Numbered from the stretch's first letter, positions 1-12,454 are shown. The stretch: 64,000 nucleotides of DNA from Hermodice carunculata (GCA_964020975.1 OZ026619.1:96208804-96272803); one strand, 5' to 3'. The notes: generated by a model from the letters alone, not told the origin. Made by a program: numbers and translations.

Positions 1-1272
1 ATTTTGTGGCACATAAGTGGAGCCACTTATTAAAAAGCTGCGAGCAAATGAACAAGATGTATACATTATGTAGTACCCATACTAGCTAGTGAAATGTAGG
101 TAGACTTTAAATTGTAACACATTGGGATTGTAGATACGTGTGTGCTACGTTAACACATGGGGATTGCAGATACGGCGTACACCGTTGTACCAATGCACAA
201 GCACACTACACTGTGTGTTTTTAACTCCTTACTGGTCTGAATGAAACTGAGTCAACAGCTTTCCATCCAATCCACACCAAGGAAAGCTGTTGACCTTCAG
301 CATGCTATTAAGTTGGGTCTCCTTGACAATTGTTGCCACAACTGGTTTTTGTTAGCGAGAAATTTAAGCAAAAAACACATTAAGGTAGAAGTGGAATAAT
401 ATGAAGCTGATGGTGGGCAGATTGAGTGGGAAAAAAGTCACGTGAGGACTCTCCCAATTAGCCTAGGTAACTAAACATATACATTTTCACAGGTGATTGA
501 AGACCATTGAAATGCAAAAATGGTGGCCGATGGGCTTCACTTTGCAAAGCAGTTTGGTCTGGTGTTCTGTGCCTTATCAGTGACTGGCTTTATGAAGTGC
601 TTTTACAGATTTTACTCAAATTTAGGACAAAAGTACCACATATGACTAGTATGAGCTGATCAGATTTATAGGTCACCACATCCTTTTTTACCAAGTTCCA
701 CACATCATGCAATGCTCATCTTGTCACTTTGATCTCCACAAAATGTGTGAAAGACCTGATTTATAAAGGGTATAAACCTGGTAAGCTGACGTTTATCTTC
801 ACCAGGGCCCTTTTACCCACACCACACATTCACAGGTGTGTGCAGTTACCTGTTGCGAGTGCATTTTTCATAGCAGCCACTACAGAATCTGGAGACCTAC
901 AGCCCTTGCCGTGTCAAAAGTTGTTTGAAAAAAAAACGTGCAAAAATGTGTCCAAAAAGTACCGAGGCCAAGAATAACTGGGCAGATTTATGAAGTGTTC
1001 ACACGGGTGAGGCATACTGTTGAATGCAGGCATTCACTCTTCCTTTCATTGTAATTGAATTGAACCATTCCATCTTCAATTTCCACAGCCAGACATACTG
1101 TGACTTGAGGCAAGCTCAGAATATATTGGCATGTTGTACACAGGACTTGATGTGTGAACCTTGGATTAATCCTCTGTGAGAGAGTAATGGGAGGGTATTT
1201 ATATCAGCTGAGATCCTGTTCTGCCACCTAGAGTACAACAAGAAACTTGACTGGAAGGAGGGCAGATTCATG
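1..1272. other. Gene-free stretch
   Basis: I see no supported exon here. The only open frames are short and have no recognisable domain or paired splice signals. One small hairpin (251-294) stands out; the rest is AT-rich, non-repetitive sequence. Confidence 0.5.
251..294. repeat. Short hairpin with CAACAGCTTTCC arms
   Basis: A perfect 14-bp inverted repeat (251-264 against 281-294) surrounds a 16-nt loop. The arm core CAACAGCTTTCC also forms the outer arms of the larger hairpin at 3,514-3,576, and related single arms occur near 10,210 and 10,480. It is therefore part of a small dispersed fold-back family. Function is unknown. Confidence 0.6.
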
Positions 1273-1274
1273 TA

Positions 1275-1448
1275 CAGTGAGACCTCATTATGACAACACT
1301 CAGATATGCGACATATTCACTGAACCACACAGGTTGTGCGGGACTTAAATTTAGATTCCTCTTTAATGTGACTCCTTTATCTGATATATTCAGCTATCTG
1401 ACACATTTTGTAGGGAACAAATGGTGTCATTATAATGAGGTTTCACTG
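1275..1448. mobile_element. MITE with CAGTGA termini and TA duplication
   Basis: A 174-bp element begins CAGTGAGACCTCATTATGAC. It ends with the inverse of a near-identical sequence, CAGTGAAACCTCATTATAAT. TA lies on both sides (1,273-1,274 and 1,449-1,450). The CAGT ends and TA target are typical of Tc1/mariner/pogo MITEs. It has no coding capacity. Confidence 0.75.
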
Positions 1449-1573
1449 TATGAATTAGGGCCTAATGAGCTTCTATGATAAATTCACAACTTGAGACAGC
1501 AAAAAAACCTTGTCATTCACTAAGTTTTAAAGCATACAAAATGTATAACATATTCAGCACTGCGGCTGTTTTT

Positions 1574-2255
1574 GACAAAAACCAACTTTACAGCTTGATG
1601 AAGTACCACTTACTGATTCAACGACAGCTAAAGTATATATTTTTGGTTGGTATTATCATGGACTATAGATATGTGCAGAGATCAATCATTGTCCTTGTCT
1701 AATCGTTTCATAAACACAGTGATAATGAAGTGGTCGGGTTTAATGCTGTTTTTTTTTCTATTTCTTGTATGAAACAAATGATAAAACTGTAAAAAGGGCT
1801 TCATTTGATTCCTAACAATATTATCGCAAAAAAGTTTGACATATTTTTGGATATCTTGTTTAGTTTAGGAAATACAGCTATGTAAAGTTGAAAAAATCCT
1901 GCTTTCTGGTGTTTTTCTTTTGACAAGGTAGATTTTTCAACGTTTTGCAGAGCAATATTTCATAAATTAAACAAGATATCCAAAGAATATGGCAAACTTT
2001 TTTTGGATAACATTGTTAGGAAACAAATCATACCATTTTGACCGTTTTGCCGTTTGTTTTGGAAGAGAAATAAACATGAACAGCATAAAACCTGGCCATT
2101 TCATTATCACTGTGTTTGTTTAAAAATTAGTCCGGGACAAGTGTTGATCTTTTCACCAATCTGTAGTCCATGGCCATACCAACCCAAAAATATATGCTTA
2201 AGCTACCACTGCATCAATAAGTAGTACCCTAGGGGGCTGTACAGTTGGTTTTCTT
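1574..2255. mobile_element. Long fold-back (palindromic) element, about 680 bp
   Basis: The left half (about 1,574-1,900) is inversely matched by the right half (about 1,930-2,255) over nearly its whole length with scattered mismatches. Landmarks are ACACAGTGATAATGAA (1,717 on) against TTCATTATCACTGTGT (2,100 on), and the AACAAGATATCCAAA blocks on either side of the centre. There is almost no unpaired middle. This is a fold-back MITE or similar non-autonomous DNA transposon. The exact ends and target duplication are not clear, and the short open frames inside it are by-products. Confidence 0.7.
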
Positions 2256-4467
2256 CAAAAATGGTCCCACCTATTTAGAGCCCTTGAGAAAATTCCAGTT
2301 GCTTGTAGAAAAAGTGTTATTCCTGGATGGTTATGTGACATGACTGGTACAGGTGCCCTCATCATGGCAGAGGCATTGTTCCGTTGCCAAGCAACTGACG
2401 GGACCAGAGCAGCTCTGCAGTTGATTATGAATATTTCCCATTAAACTAACTTTGTGCACAAGTAGCAGACATGTGTGATGGTGACCTTGTAATCTTGGCT
2501 ACACTTCCTGGTTAATTTGCAGGTGAAATGCCTGCAAAATGGTTACTTTCCGACTGAGAAGTATGAATACTTGAACCAGATGTGCATATAGTCAGGCCAC
2601 CACTGAAATGCATTTCCTTAGACTAGATCTTTTTAAACATGCAAAGTAGAGTAGTGTATTTGAGAAGTTCTTGAAAGACTAATTTATACATGTATTTCAA
2701 ATTGCACTGCATCATTCCAGTTTTTCTCATCGAGAATAATTCCATCCAGTTGCAGATATCTACTGAAAGATATTTTCGTGAAATAATGTTTTAAAAAAAT
2801 GGAAGATGACAACAGAGTGTCACTGTTTTAAATGTACTCATTGTTAATATACATGTATTGGTCATAAATCATCACTTCAATTTAGTCATCTTGGAGGGGT
2901 TTGTGCGTTTGTTGCTATGTACTGTAAACAGGTAAAGTATCTTGCTCTTTATTGAGTTTGAAGTGAAGGGTGCATGAAAAAGAAAATGTGCATAATGATT
3001 CTTGATTATGGTCAATTTAAATTGAATGTGATACAGTGAGTAAATATAGACAAACATCAGTGTAGTGTGTACAAAATAGGGTTGTGCAACAAAATATTAT
3101 GTGGTTACATGTCAGATTTCACAGCAAACCTTTGTTGTGTAAAAAAATCCACCTGCTTTTGTGAAAAGATTTTTTTGTTTTGGTAAGAAAAATGTCATCA
3201 GAGGAAGGTTAAGTAGCACCATATTTTAAAGTGTAGCATCGCTCGTTTTATTTTCATAAAAATTTAACTTAGTGAGTTAAATTGTACACAAGCAAAACAA
3301 GAGCATATGTTACACTTTAGGTGGCAGTACTAAATGTTGTAACAAGCTAATGGAGACAAGCATCTCCCTTAACCCTTTCCCCCTTAAACGGGCCAAAACC
3401 GGCTGTTGGTCAAATGTCGTCTGCTTCAGCATTTCCAACTGATTTCAACAGCAATGAAAAACAATTTGACTGGGAATTGAAGCTGAGACCTGTCAAGACA
3501 ACATGACCCAGGTCAACAGCTTTCCTCGGCATGGGTTGGGTACTAAGTGCCCAACCCATGCCGAGGAAAGCTGTTGATTCTTAATTCAAGGAGGAAAGGG
3601 TGAAACATTGCCTTGTAGAACTTGCCCCAAGTGGTCATACACCTGTATTTATATCTGACCCAGTACTTGTACTTGTAATCTGGTCACTTTGGGGAACAGC
3701 TGAACCCAGTTAAATTTTGTAAATGTAGAACTGCACATTGAAACTCATTGGAGTATAGATGCTATGGATAGATGTGCATACAATATATTTGTGCAAAGTC
3801 TATTTCCATTTCTGTTTTTTGAATGTTAAAGCAACCTTACAAATGTCTGCTCGAGTCCTATGTCTGAATGTTATGTACAATACACAAACAAGAAACTGGG
3901 TTTCTGGGTAAATTTTCTTTGTAATGTTGAAAATACTTTGTTCAGATAAGGATCAATCTATATTTGTAATTAAGATCCACTATGGCTGTGAAGAAAAATG
4001 AAGACTTCTATTCCTGCGGTGAAGTATTTTGAAATGCAGGTTTTTTTTGTATTGTATTGTATATATGAACATGTCATATATTTACTATTTTACATCTTGA
4101 TAAATATTCCCAGAAAGCTAAAATTTAATTGTTCATAATGCCAAAACAAATTAAGTTTGTGCTGTTTTTAACTACTTTGGAAGCCAGGAGGGACTGCCCA
4201 AAGCATATCGAGATCTCAGAGGTGCCGATTCCCAGTTGTCGTTGTAAACAGGCATACGTATGTACAAGCAGCGGGGCTGTCCGACAAACATCTGGGTCCA
4301 TATTGAACCATTTCAAGACTTAGCAGCTGCCTTGGCTAGGTGTCACATGACACAGTGGTGGTTTAACACACTGTCTCTGACTAGGGGTAACTCGAGCTTG
4401 TGTGCAAAAAAATGCAACATCTGCCAAATTGCAGTAGAGCACTTTGAATGAGTGAAGCCTGTTTGGC
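2256..4467. other. Gene-free stretch with one strong hairpin
   Basis: No coding evidence is visible. Overlapping short open frames on both strands at 4,125-4,450 lack any domain or splice context. The only structured item is the hairpin at 3,514-3,576. Confidence 0.5.
3514..3576. repeat. Perfect 27-bp-arm hairpin
   Basis: Positions 3,514-3,540 are exactly complementary to 3,550-3,576, leaving a 9-nt loop. The outer part shares CAACAGCTTTCC with the hairpin at 251-294. A perfect stem this long in neutral DNA suggests either a recent fold-back insertion or selection on a transcript structure. I cannot tell which. Confidence 0.8.
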
Positions 4468-4599
4468 ATGACAGGGTGAACCTGATCACATCTGTATGAC
4501 ATGACAGGGTGAACCTGACCACAGCTGTATGATATGACAGGGTGAACCTGACCACCACTGTATGACATGACAGGGTGAACTGGACCACAGCTGTTCACA
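4468..4599. repeat. 33-bp tandem repeat, 4 copies
   Basis: Units starting ATGACAGGGTGAAC begin at 4,468, 4,501, 4,534 and 4,567, an exact 33-bp period. Because 33 is a multiple of three, open frames read through it and give an 11-residue peptide repeat on the minus strand, with no sign that this is translated. Confidence 0.85.
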
Positions 4600-4655
4600 C
4601 ACACTTGGATGTAGTTACATTATGGAAAGACTAAAACTAGATCTACTTTTTTTTA

Positions 4656-7600
4656 CCTCAGCTGACTTGTCAGTCAGCTGAGGTTTTTTGAGGGTCTGTC
4701 GTCCGTCTGTCTGTTGTCCGTCCGTCCGTCGTCCACAATTCACATTTTCGACTTCTTCTTAAAAACTGTCAGCCAGATTCACTTCAAACTTGGTGGGGAT
4801 GTGCCTTGGGTGGGTCTCTACCAAGTTTGTTCAAATGGTCACGGTCCAGTGATTTTTGGATTTTTAAGGAATTTTTTTGTTCTTTTTTGGGTAAATCTTA
4901 AAAAATCTTCTTCTCCGAAACCACTCACCCAATTGCTTTGATATCACACAGGAACACTCCCTGGGGCACTTAGTTCTTAATTTGTTCACCAGGTGGCGTT
5001 GCAATTTTTTCCTAATTTTTTATGAATTTTTGTGTGTTAGAGCTATTTTTGACTTCTTCTCCAGAACCATCACTCAGATTAAGCTGAAACATGGTGGATA
5101 TGTTCCTTGTAGAAGGGTCAAACAAAGTTGTTCACAATGTGGGAATGCTGCGGATTCCTGATTTTTACCTCAGCTGACTTGTCAGTCAGCTGAGGTTTTT
5201 TGAGGGTCCGTCGTCCGTCGTCCGTCCGTCGTCCACAATTCACATTTTCGACTTCTTCTCAAAAACCGTCGGCTAGATTCACTTCAAACTTGGTGGAGAT
5301 GTGCCTTGGGTGGGTCTCTACCAAGTTTGTTCAAATGGTCACGGTCCAGTGATTTTTAGATTTTTAATGAATTTTTTTGTTCTTTTTTGGGTAAATCTTA
5401 AAAAATCTTCTTCTCCGAAACCGCTCACCTAATTGCTTTGATATCACACAGGAACACTCCCTAGGACTCCTAGTTCTTAATTTGTTCACCAGGTGGCGCT
5501 GCAATTTTTTCCTAATTTTTTATGAATTTTTTTGTGTTGTAGCTATTTTCGACTTCTTCTCCAGAATGGTCACTCAGATTAAGCTGAAACTTGGTGGACG
5601 TGTTCCTTGTAAAAGGGTCAAACATAGTTGTACACTATGTGGGAATGCTGCGGATTCCTGATTTTTAACGATTTTTTTCAATTCTGGTACTTGTCGGTCA
5701 ATGCAGCTTTCCTATTGATTACTATGGAAGTCAATGGACATTCTAATGCTAATTCACATTTTTGACTTCTTCTCCAAAACCGTCATCCAGATTAACTTCA
5801 AACTTGGTGGCAATGTACATTGGGTGGGTTTCTACCAATTTTGTTCAAATGTTCATGCTCCAGTGATTTTTTGATTTTTAATGAATTTTTTTGTTCTTTT
5901 TTTGGACAAATCTTAAACAATCTTCTTCTCCGAAACTGCTTACCCAGTTGCTTTGATATCGTACATAGACACTCCCGGGGACACCCAGTTCCCAATTTGT
6001 TCACCAGGTGGCGCTGCAATTTTTTTTAGGAATTTTTTGTGTGGTTTTGCTATTTTTCACTTGTTGTTAGAACGGTCCCTCAGATTAAGCTGAAATGTGA
6101 TGGATATGTTGTTGTGGAAGGGTCAAACAGTTGTTTACTAGGTGGCACTGCTTTGGATTCCTGATTTTTAAGGATTTTCAATTCGGGTACTTATCGCTCG
6201 ATGCAGTTTTCCTATTGATTACTATGTAAGTCAATGGGCATTCTAATGCTAATTCACAGGACAACTGACACGAAATTTACTGTTTACTTGATAACTTGAG
6301 ATCTGTTTTGAGTTCGCAACACATGTTAATTATTCTGTATGAAGGTCATGCTTAGACAGGACATGAATGACTTTGACCTCGATTGTGGGGTCACAGTGCA
6401 ACATACATGAATTTTACTCTTCATTATAACTTGAGAACTACTTGAACTTTGATGTTGCACATGTAAGTGTTCTTCTATAAAGGTCAGACTTACTCAGAAC
6501 ATGGTGTCCTTGATCCTTTCCCAAGTTCCTAGAGCTGCAAGTGTGATGAATGTCAAGATCAGCTGAGGCACGGGCTGTTCACACAGCCCTCTTGTTAACG
6601 ATTTTTTCCATTCGGGTACTTATCGGTCAATGCAGCTTTCCTATTGATTACTATGGAAGTCAATGAGCATTCTAATGCTAATTCACATTTTCGACTTCTT
6701 CTCCAAAACCGTCATCCAGATTAACTTCAAACGTGGTGGCAATGTACCTTGGGTGGGTTTCTACCAATTTTGTTCATGTGGTCATGCTCCAGTGATTTTT
6801 GGATTTTTGATGAATTTTTTTGTTGTTTTTTTTGGACAAATCTTAAAAAATCTTCTTCTCCGAAACTGCGTACCCAATTGCTTTGATATCACACAGGAAG
6901 ACATCTAGGGACTCTTTGTTGTTAATTTGTTCACCAGGTGGCGCTGCAGTTTTTTTCTTAATTTTTTTTTTTGGAATTTTTGTGTGTTATAGATACTTCG
7001 ACTTCTCCAGAAGAACCGTCACTCAGATTAAGCTTACACTTGGTGGATATGTTCCTAATGGAAGGGCCAAACAAAGTTGTTCACTGTGTGGGAATGCTGC
7101 GGATTCCTGATGTTTAATGATTTTTTCAAGTCGGCTCCTTTGGGGTAAATGCACCTTTCCTATTGATTACCATGTAAGTCAATGGGCATTCTTATGCTAA
7201 TTTACATTTTCGACTTCTTCTCCAAATCCATCATCCAGATTTACTTTAAACTTGGTTTTGATTTTTTTTCAAAAATCTCTACAAAAGTTTTAATAGGAAA
7301 ACTTAACATGGGAATTTCTTGTAATGGTCATAACTTTAATAATATTGACCAGATTTACTTCAAACTTGGTGGGCATGTGCCTTAGGTAGATCTCTACCAA
7401 GTGTGTTCAAATGGTCACGCTCTATTGATTTTTGGATTTTTTATGAATTTTTTTTGTTTTGGGGGGGCAAACCTTCAAAATTCTTCTCCTCTGAAACCAC
7501 TCGCCCAATAGGAGGCTGTCATGTTAACTGCGGACCTGTTCTGGCCCCCTATCCTGTAGCATGGAACTAACAGGAAGTAGGGCAGATCCATGTATCTAAC

Positions 7601-8897
7601 AGTGCAAAATGTTGAAAAAACACTTTTTCTGACAAATAAATGACAATTTATTAATATTTCAAGCTTCCTGTATGTTTGCATCATGTGTAAATGGCTGCTC
7701 TTAAACTTATTCCTTTGTGAATGCCTTATTTTTGTAACAAAAACACATTTTGCAATGTTGGATACATGGATCTGCCCTGCTTCCTGTTAGTTCCATGCTA
7801 CAGGATAGGGGCCAGAACAGGTCTGCAGTTAACATGACAGCCCCGTATTGCTTTGATATCGTACATAGACACTCCCGGGGACCTCTAGTTCCCAATTTGT
7901 TCACCAGGTGGCGCTGCAATTTTTTTAATGAATTTTTTGTATGGTTTTGCTATTTTTCACTTGTTCTCAGAACCATCCCTCAGATTAAGCTGAAATGTGA
8001 TGGATATATTGTTGTGGAAGGGTCAAACAGTTGTTTACTAGGTGGCACTGCTTTGGATTCCTGATTTTTAAGGATTTTCAATTCGGGTACTTATCGTTCA
8101 ATGCAGCTTTCCTATTGATTACTATGTAAGTCAATGGGCATTCTAATGCTAATTCACAGGACAACTGACACGATATTTACTGTTTACTTGATAACTTGAC
8201 ATCTGTTTTGAGTTAGCTACACATGTTAATTATTCTGTATGAAGGTCATGCTGAGACAGTACATGAATGACCTTGACCTGGTTTGTGGGGTCACAGTGCA
8301 ACATACATGAATTTTACTCTTCATTATAACTTGAGAATTACTTGAACTTTGATGTTGCACATGTAGGTGTTCTTGTATAAAGGTCAGACTTACTCAGAAC
8401 ATGGTGTCCTTGATCCTTTCCCAAGTTCATAGAGCTGGAAGTGTGATGAATGTCAAGATCAGCTGAGGCACGGGCTGTTCACACAGCCCTCTTGTTTTCT
8501 AATTTTTTTTGTGAGTTTTTGTGTGTTATAGATATTTTCGACTTCTTCTCCAGAACCGTCACTCAGATTAAGCTTACACATGGTGGATATGTTCCTAATG
8601 GAAGGGCCAAACAAAGTTGTTCACTATGTGGGAATGCTGCGGATTCCTGATTTTAGCTCAGCTGACTTGTCAGTTCATAGAGCTGTGGGGTCACAGTGCA
8701 ACATATATGTATTTATACTCTTCATTATAACTTGAGAACTACTTGAACTTTGATGTTGCACTTGTAAGTGTTCTTCTATAAAGGTCAGACTTACTCAGAA
8801 CATGGTGTCCTTGATCCTTACCCAAGTTCATAGAGCTGCAAGTGTGATGAATGTCCAGATCAGCTGAGGCTCGGGCTGTTCACACAGCCCTCTTGTT
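4656..8897. repeat. Nested array of a long dispersed repeat with CAGCTGA ends
   Basis: Several overlapping copies of one non-coding repeat lie head to tail. Full starts CCTCAGCTGACTTG are at 4,656 and 5,168. The matching terminal block AGATCAGCTGAGG...CAGCCCTCTTGTT ends near 6,596, 8,496 and 8,897. Copies restart in mid-element after each end, which suggests unequal exchange between tandem copies. Short open frames inside it recur only because the repeat recurs. A further copy runs off the window at 64,000. The inverted CAGCTGA ends suggest a non-autonomous DNA element, but I see no transposase. Confidence 0.75.
7511..7848. mobile_element. MITE with about 90-bp inverted ends, nested in the array
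   Basis: The arm beginning GGCTGTCATGTTAACTGC (7,514 on) is inverted at the right end (GCAGTTAACATGACAGCC, ending near 7,845). The arms pair for about 90 bp. TA flanks both sides, and the element interrupts the array repeat between CCCAAT and TTGCTTTG. This is a recent nested insertion with no coding capacity. Confidence 0.75.
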
Positions 8898-10573
8898 AAA
8901 CTTTTGTACATTGCAATGCAAAAATGTCGTTGTACAACTATATTTTGAATAATTGTATATAGTTACAGTACAAAGTAGGAGTTAGTTTTCTTTCTGCTAG
9001 GTACTTTTTCCATCATCCCAGGTTTGATTAGGTATATACAAAATGTAGCAAGCTTAGAAAAAAATGCTTGCTTCAGTTCTTGCAGACAATGACTGAAATG
9101 TGGTATAAGAGATGTACGCATGTAGCTTTAGTGCTCTAGTCTGGCCAATGCTTTTGTTGTATAATGCTGGACCAGTGGTGTGGCAGGATATTATTCAGCA
9201 AATAGAAGAGAGTTAAAACTGCCGTTTCTGAGGAATTTGTACCATTTCAGATACGGGTGAAAAGGTTGATCGTCCCCAAAAGACTGATGAGATTTTAAAG
9301 ACCTTGTCTGGGTGAGAAAGAATCCTAGATTGGAATTATTGGAGAACAAAATGTACATGGCAGCCCAGCTACATACTTAGTTGTTCAGCTGCATTTTAGT
9401 TTATTTTAGTTTTTTTTGGTTTGTTTTTGTTTTTGTTTTTAAATGCTGGGAATGATCCATTGCCATAATTATGAACTCTGCAGCAAAGGTGGTTTAATTC
9501 TGGAAAAGTTCTATCTTTGTCCTCCATCACTTGATGTAACTAAATACATTCAGTAAAAGGCAGAACTTCTTGTGACATTAGATACGTAGCAGGGTATGGA
9601 CAGTGAGGATGTGCATTTTATATGGTACCAGTGATGAACCATAAATGGTAGCATTGCTCAGCTGATATTGCAGACAGCCTGCTCCTGGTTGGTGAATGGA
9701 AGCATGCAAATGTTTGTGCTATGTTGCTACGGAGATTGGCAGACCATGCAGTTTTAATCTTCATGGTTTGTTATTTGCTCAGTTCAGTCCACCAACTGCA
9801 AGCATAATTTGACGGTTAACCGTGACTGGTGTCAATATTTTATACAATATAGATTTGTAAGTAACACAGTGAAACCTGTACTGGGGGGAAATACAATGAA
9901 GTTACTGTATAATGAATGATCCCATCAGGAACACCACAAATGTATACAGTGCTGTTCCTATGGCTAATGTATCTGCCCCTTGAACTCGGAATTAAAGCAT
10001 ATCTAAATCAAGTGATACAGTTTTTCAGTTTATTAACCTGTAAAAATGCAACATTTCATCAGATTGTCCCTTTGGCAGTTATGATGTCATTTATTGTTAA
10101 AGAAGAGACCCAAAAGCAAACCAAATTACAGTGTTTCTTGGGTCCAGACTTGTCAATACCTGAATAATATCATTGTTACATGTGGACCCTTGGCACTCAC
10201 CTCCACACCAAGGAAAGCTCTTGACCTTGACCTTGCTCTGTTGAAAGATTTCTACACTTTCAGTCACAATGATTTTGTACTTGCAACGAAATAAGCAAAA
10301 AACACAAATGAAGCAGACACCATTTGACCACTGGCCCATCAAAAGGAGAAACCACCTGACTTTCCTGATGAGTAACAACACTTCTGGTTTGGCCAATATG
10401 CATCTGCCAGCAGTATCCTTGACCTTGAATCATTTCCCAGTCCATGGTTTCCGTGGTGCAGGTTGGCCACGCAGCCTACACCAAGTGAAGCTGTTGGTCT
10501 GGAAGGTGCCATCATGATGCATGTCCCCTACAATTCTCATCAAAACTGTTATGAGTTTACATGAATCTTGAGT
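8898..10573. other. Gene-free stretch
   Basis: No exon can be supported. Near 9,870-9,925 there is an isolated CAGTGAAACCTGTACTGG end resembling the MITE at 1,275 but without a clear partner. A T-rich tract lies near 9,390-9,440. The open frames at 9,916-10,517 overlap on both strands and show no domain. Confidence 0.45.
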
Positions 10574-12080
10574 AACAAGAGGCCCATGGTCCTAATGCTC
10601 TGCTGACCACCATCACCAAAAAGTCATTTCCTGAAATGTATTCCCTCCATGACCTTGAAAATTGATCAAGGTCATCCATATTATGCAATATAAACTTCCA
10701 CACGATATACATTTGGTATCACTTGACTTGTCCTTTATCCAAATATTGAATTAAATGTCCTTTTCTTAAGTGCTTAATAACCTTCAAACAGGTCTAGGTC
10801 ACACAATCATTGGGTCATCGTGACCCAAAAAGTAGGTCAGCAAGTAGAGTTTTATATATAATGTACTTAAGTGCAATTTGGATTTGGAGGCTCAATTTTC
10901 TTAGCCATTTGATGCCCATTTTTTTTTTATTATTCATAATTTTATTGTTTTCTCATATAAGTTACATATCAATAAAGTTACCCATGCCAGTCACATGCCT
11001 TGATATTGCACAGTAAGTTAAAATGTGCGGTCTTGTAGTTTAATACCTGTTGATACATTTTCATCTAACTGTAGAAATTTGATGTTACTGCTTGACCAAT
11101 TCAATACCTGTTTATACATTTTCATCTACAAGCTGAGATTTGTTCTTAACGCTTGAAAAATGGCCTTTGCTGTAGCAACTGAATTTTTCCACATCCAGTC
11201 TCATTCTCAATTCCTTCAGAAATTCATACATAGTCGACTCTTCTTTCCTGATTTTACATCTATGTATAATCCATTTTGCCAATAGTATAGATTAGTTAAT
11301 CATCGCCATCATATCTTTATCAACTTTATCTGGTTTCCAGATACCTATAAGAGCATCTTGCTGTGTCCATGGATATTGAAACATACACTGTTGGACCACC
11401 AATTCACAAAGCACTTCCAAAATGTATGGTTGGTTGGACATGTAAAAAATAATGAAACAATGTGTCTGTCACAATGGTCACAGTTTTCAGATTCAGTTAT
11501 TTCATGTATAAAAAGCCACTTTTTGCATGGGAAGAATCTATGGATAATCTTGTACTGCATGGTTTGCAGCTTAGTCTCACGTGTGACCTTGTACGGGTTA
11601 TCTGTATATATATTTCCAGTCATCAGATTCGATATAAAATTGTTGTTCCCATATAAGTTCCCCCGCACTTCTTATACCTTTATGTTTCTTTTCAACAAAA
11701 TATTGATGCCCAGAATACACCCACCATTACAAAATCACTTCTTCCAACATGACAGGTCCGGTGACCTTACAAAAATAGGTTAAGGTTACTGATATTACAT
11801 AATATATTAGCATTGGACATGATCTATATATCCTATAATTTTGGCATGTTCTTTTCAATCCTTTTTCAAGATATGGAATTCCGTATCTTTATAGACATTT
11901 TCAATCATAATTTCCATAAAAACATACATCTGCTGTTGTTCAGGACAAATTTTAAAACCTCCACAGAAAAGTACAGTTTTTTTCCCCAGTTTATATTCAA
12001 AAGTTTACTTTCACCCATGCAATGTATTATGCTGACTTTACAGTACTGGTACCATGAAGGCATCATACTGCATCCACGGT
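10574..12080. repeat. Dispersed repeat family 'AACAAGAGGCCCA', copy A, split by a LINE
   Basis: This copy starts AACAAGAGGCCCATGG at 10,574 and continues to 10,918. It resumes at 11,713 with CACCATTACAAAATCAC and a block found again at 15,000 and 32,370. The right edge is approximate. The 784-bp gap is exactly the LINE insertion described separately. Other copies are at 14,460-15,516 and 32,010-33,023. The family is non-coding. Confidence 0.65.
10919..11702 (-). mobile_element. 5'-truncated L1/Tx1-type LINE insertion with 10-bp target duplication
   Basis: The minus-strand reading from 11,668 down to about 11,160 looks like the C-terminal end of an L1/Tx1-type ORF2. It has a zf-RVT-like segment with the pattern C-x2-C (CDHC), then a helix-rich tail (ILLAKWIIHRCK in another frame). 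The insertion is flanked by TTGATGCCCA at 10,909-10,918 and 11,703-11,712. It carries a T-run at its plus-strand left edge, which is the poly(A) tail of a minus-strand copy. These are the marks of target-primed reverse transcription. The copy is 5'-truncated and not coding-competent. Confidence 0.8.
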
Positions 12081-12082
12081 AG

Positions 12083-12250
12083 TATTTAATTTAACTTGCC
12101 TGTCTATATTCTACAGTACCCCCATTGGGCAGGCAAAAACAAAACTTTGGATCATTGAAAAAAAAAATTATTAATGGGCTACAACATGTACAGTTGTCAA
12201 GGCCAAGAAATAATCTGAAGATGTATATATCAAAGTTGTCTATAAATATA
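12083..12250. other. Short unique spacer
   Basis: Nothing identifiable between the dispersed repeat and the TA microsatellite. Confidence 0.4.
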
Positions 12251-12251
12251 A

Positions 12252-12262
12252 ATTATATAAAT

Positions 12263-12307
<45 letters not shown>

Positions 12308-12355
12308 GTATATATATTTATATATAAATATGTATATATATACATATATATATAC

Positions 12356-12449
<94 letters not shown>
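12252..12449. repeat. (TA)n microsatellite with a GT core
   Basis: Almost pure alternating TA for about 200 bp, with a short (TG)n run near 12,278-12,294 and a few interruptions. It borders the SWIM gene fragment on its 3' side. The long TA run can form cruciforms and is prone to length change. Confidence 0.95.

Positions 12450-12454
<5 letters not shown>

Noticed and set aside
4468-4599. Regular repeats that might suggest a CRISPR-like array
   Set aside because: The units are contiguous with no unique spacers, in an animal genome; this is a plain minisatellite.
4320-4604. Minus-strand frame with an 11-residue repeat
   Set aside because: It arises from a 33-bp tandem DNA repeat; no conservation or expression signal supports a protein.
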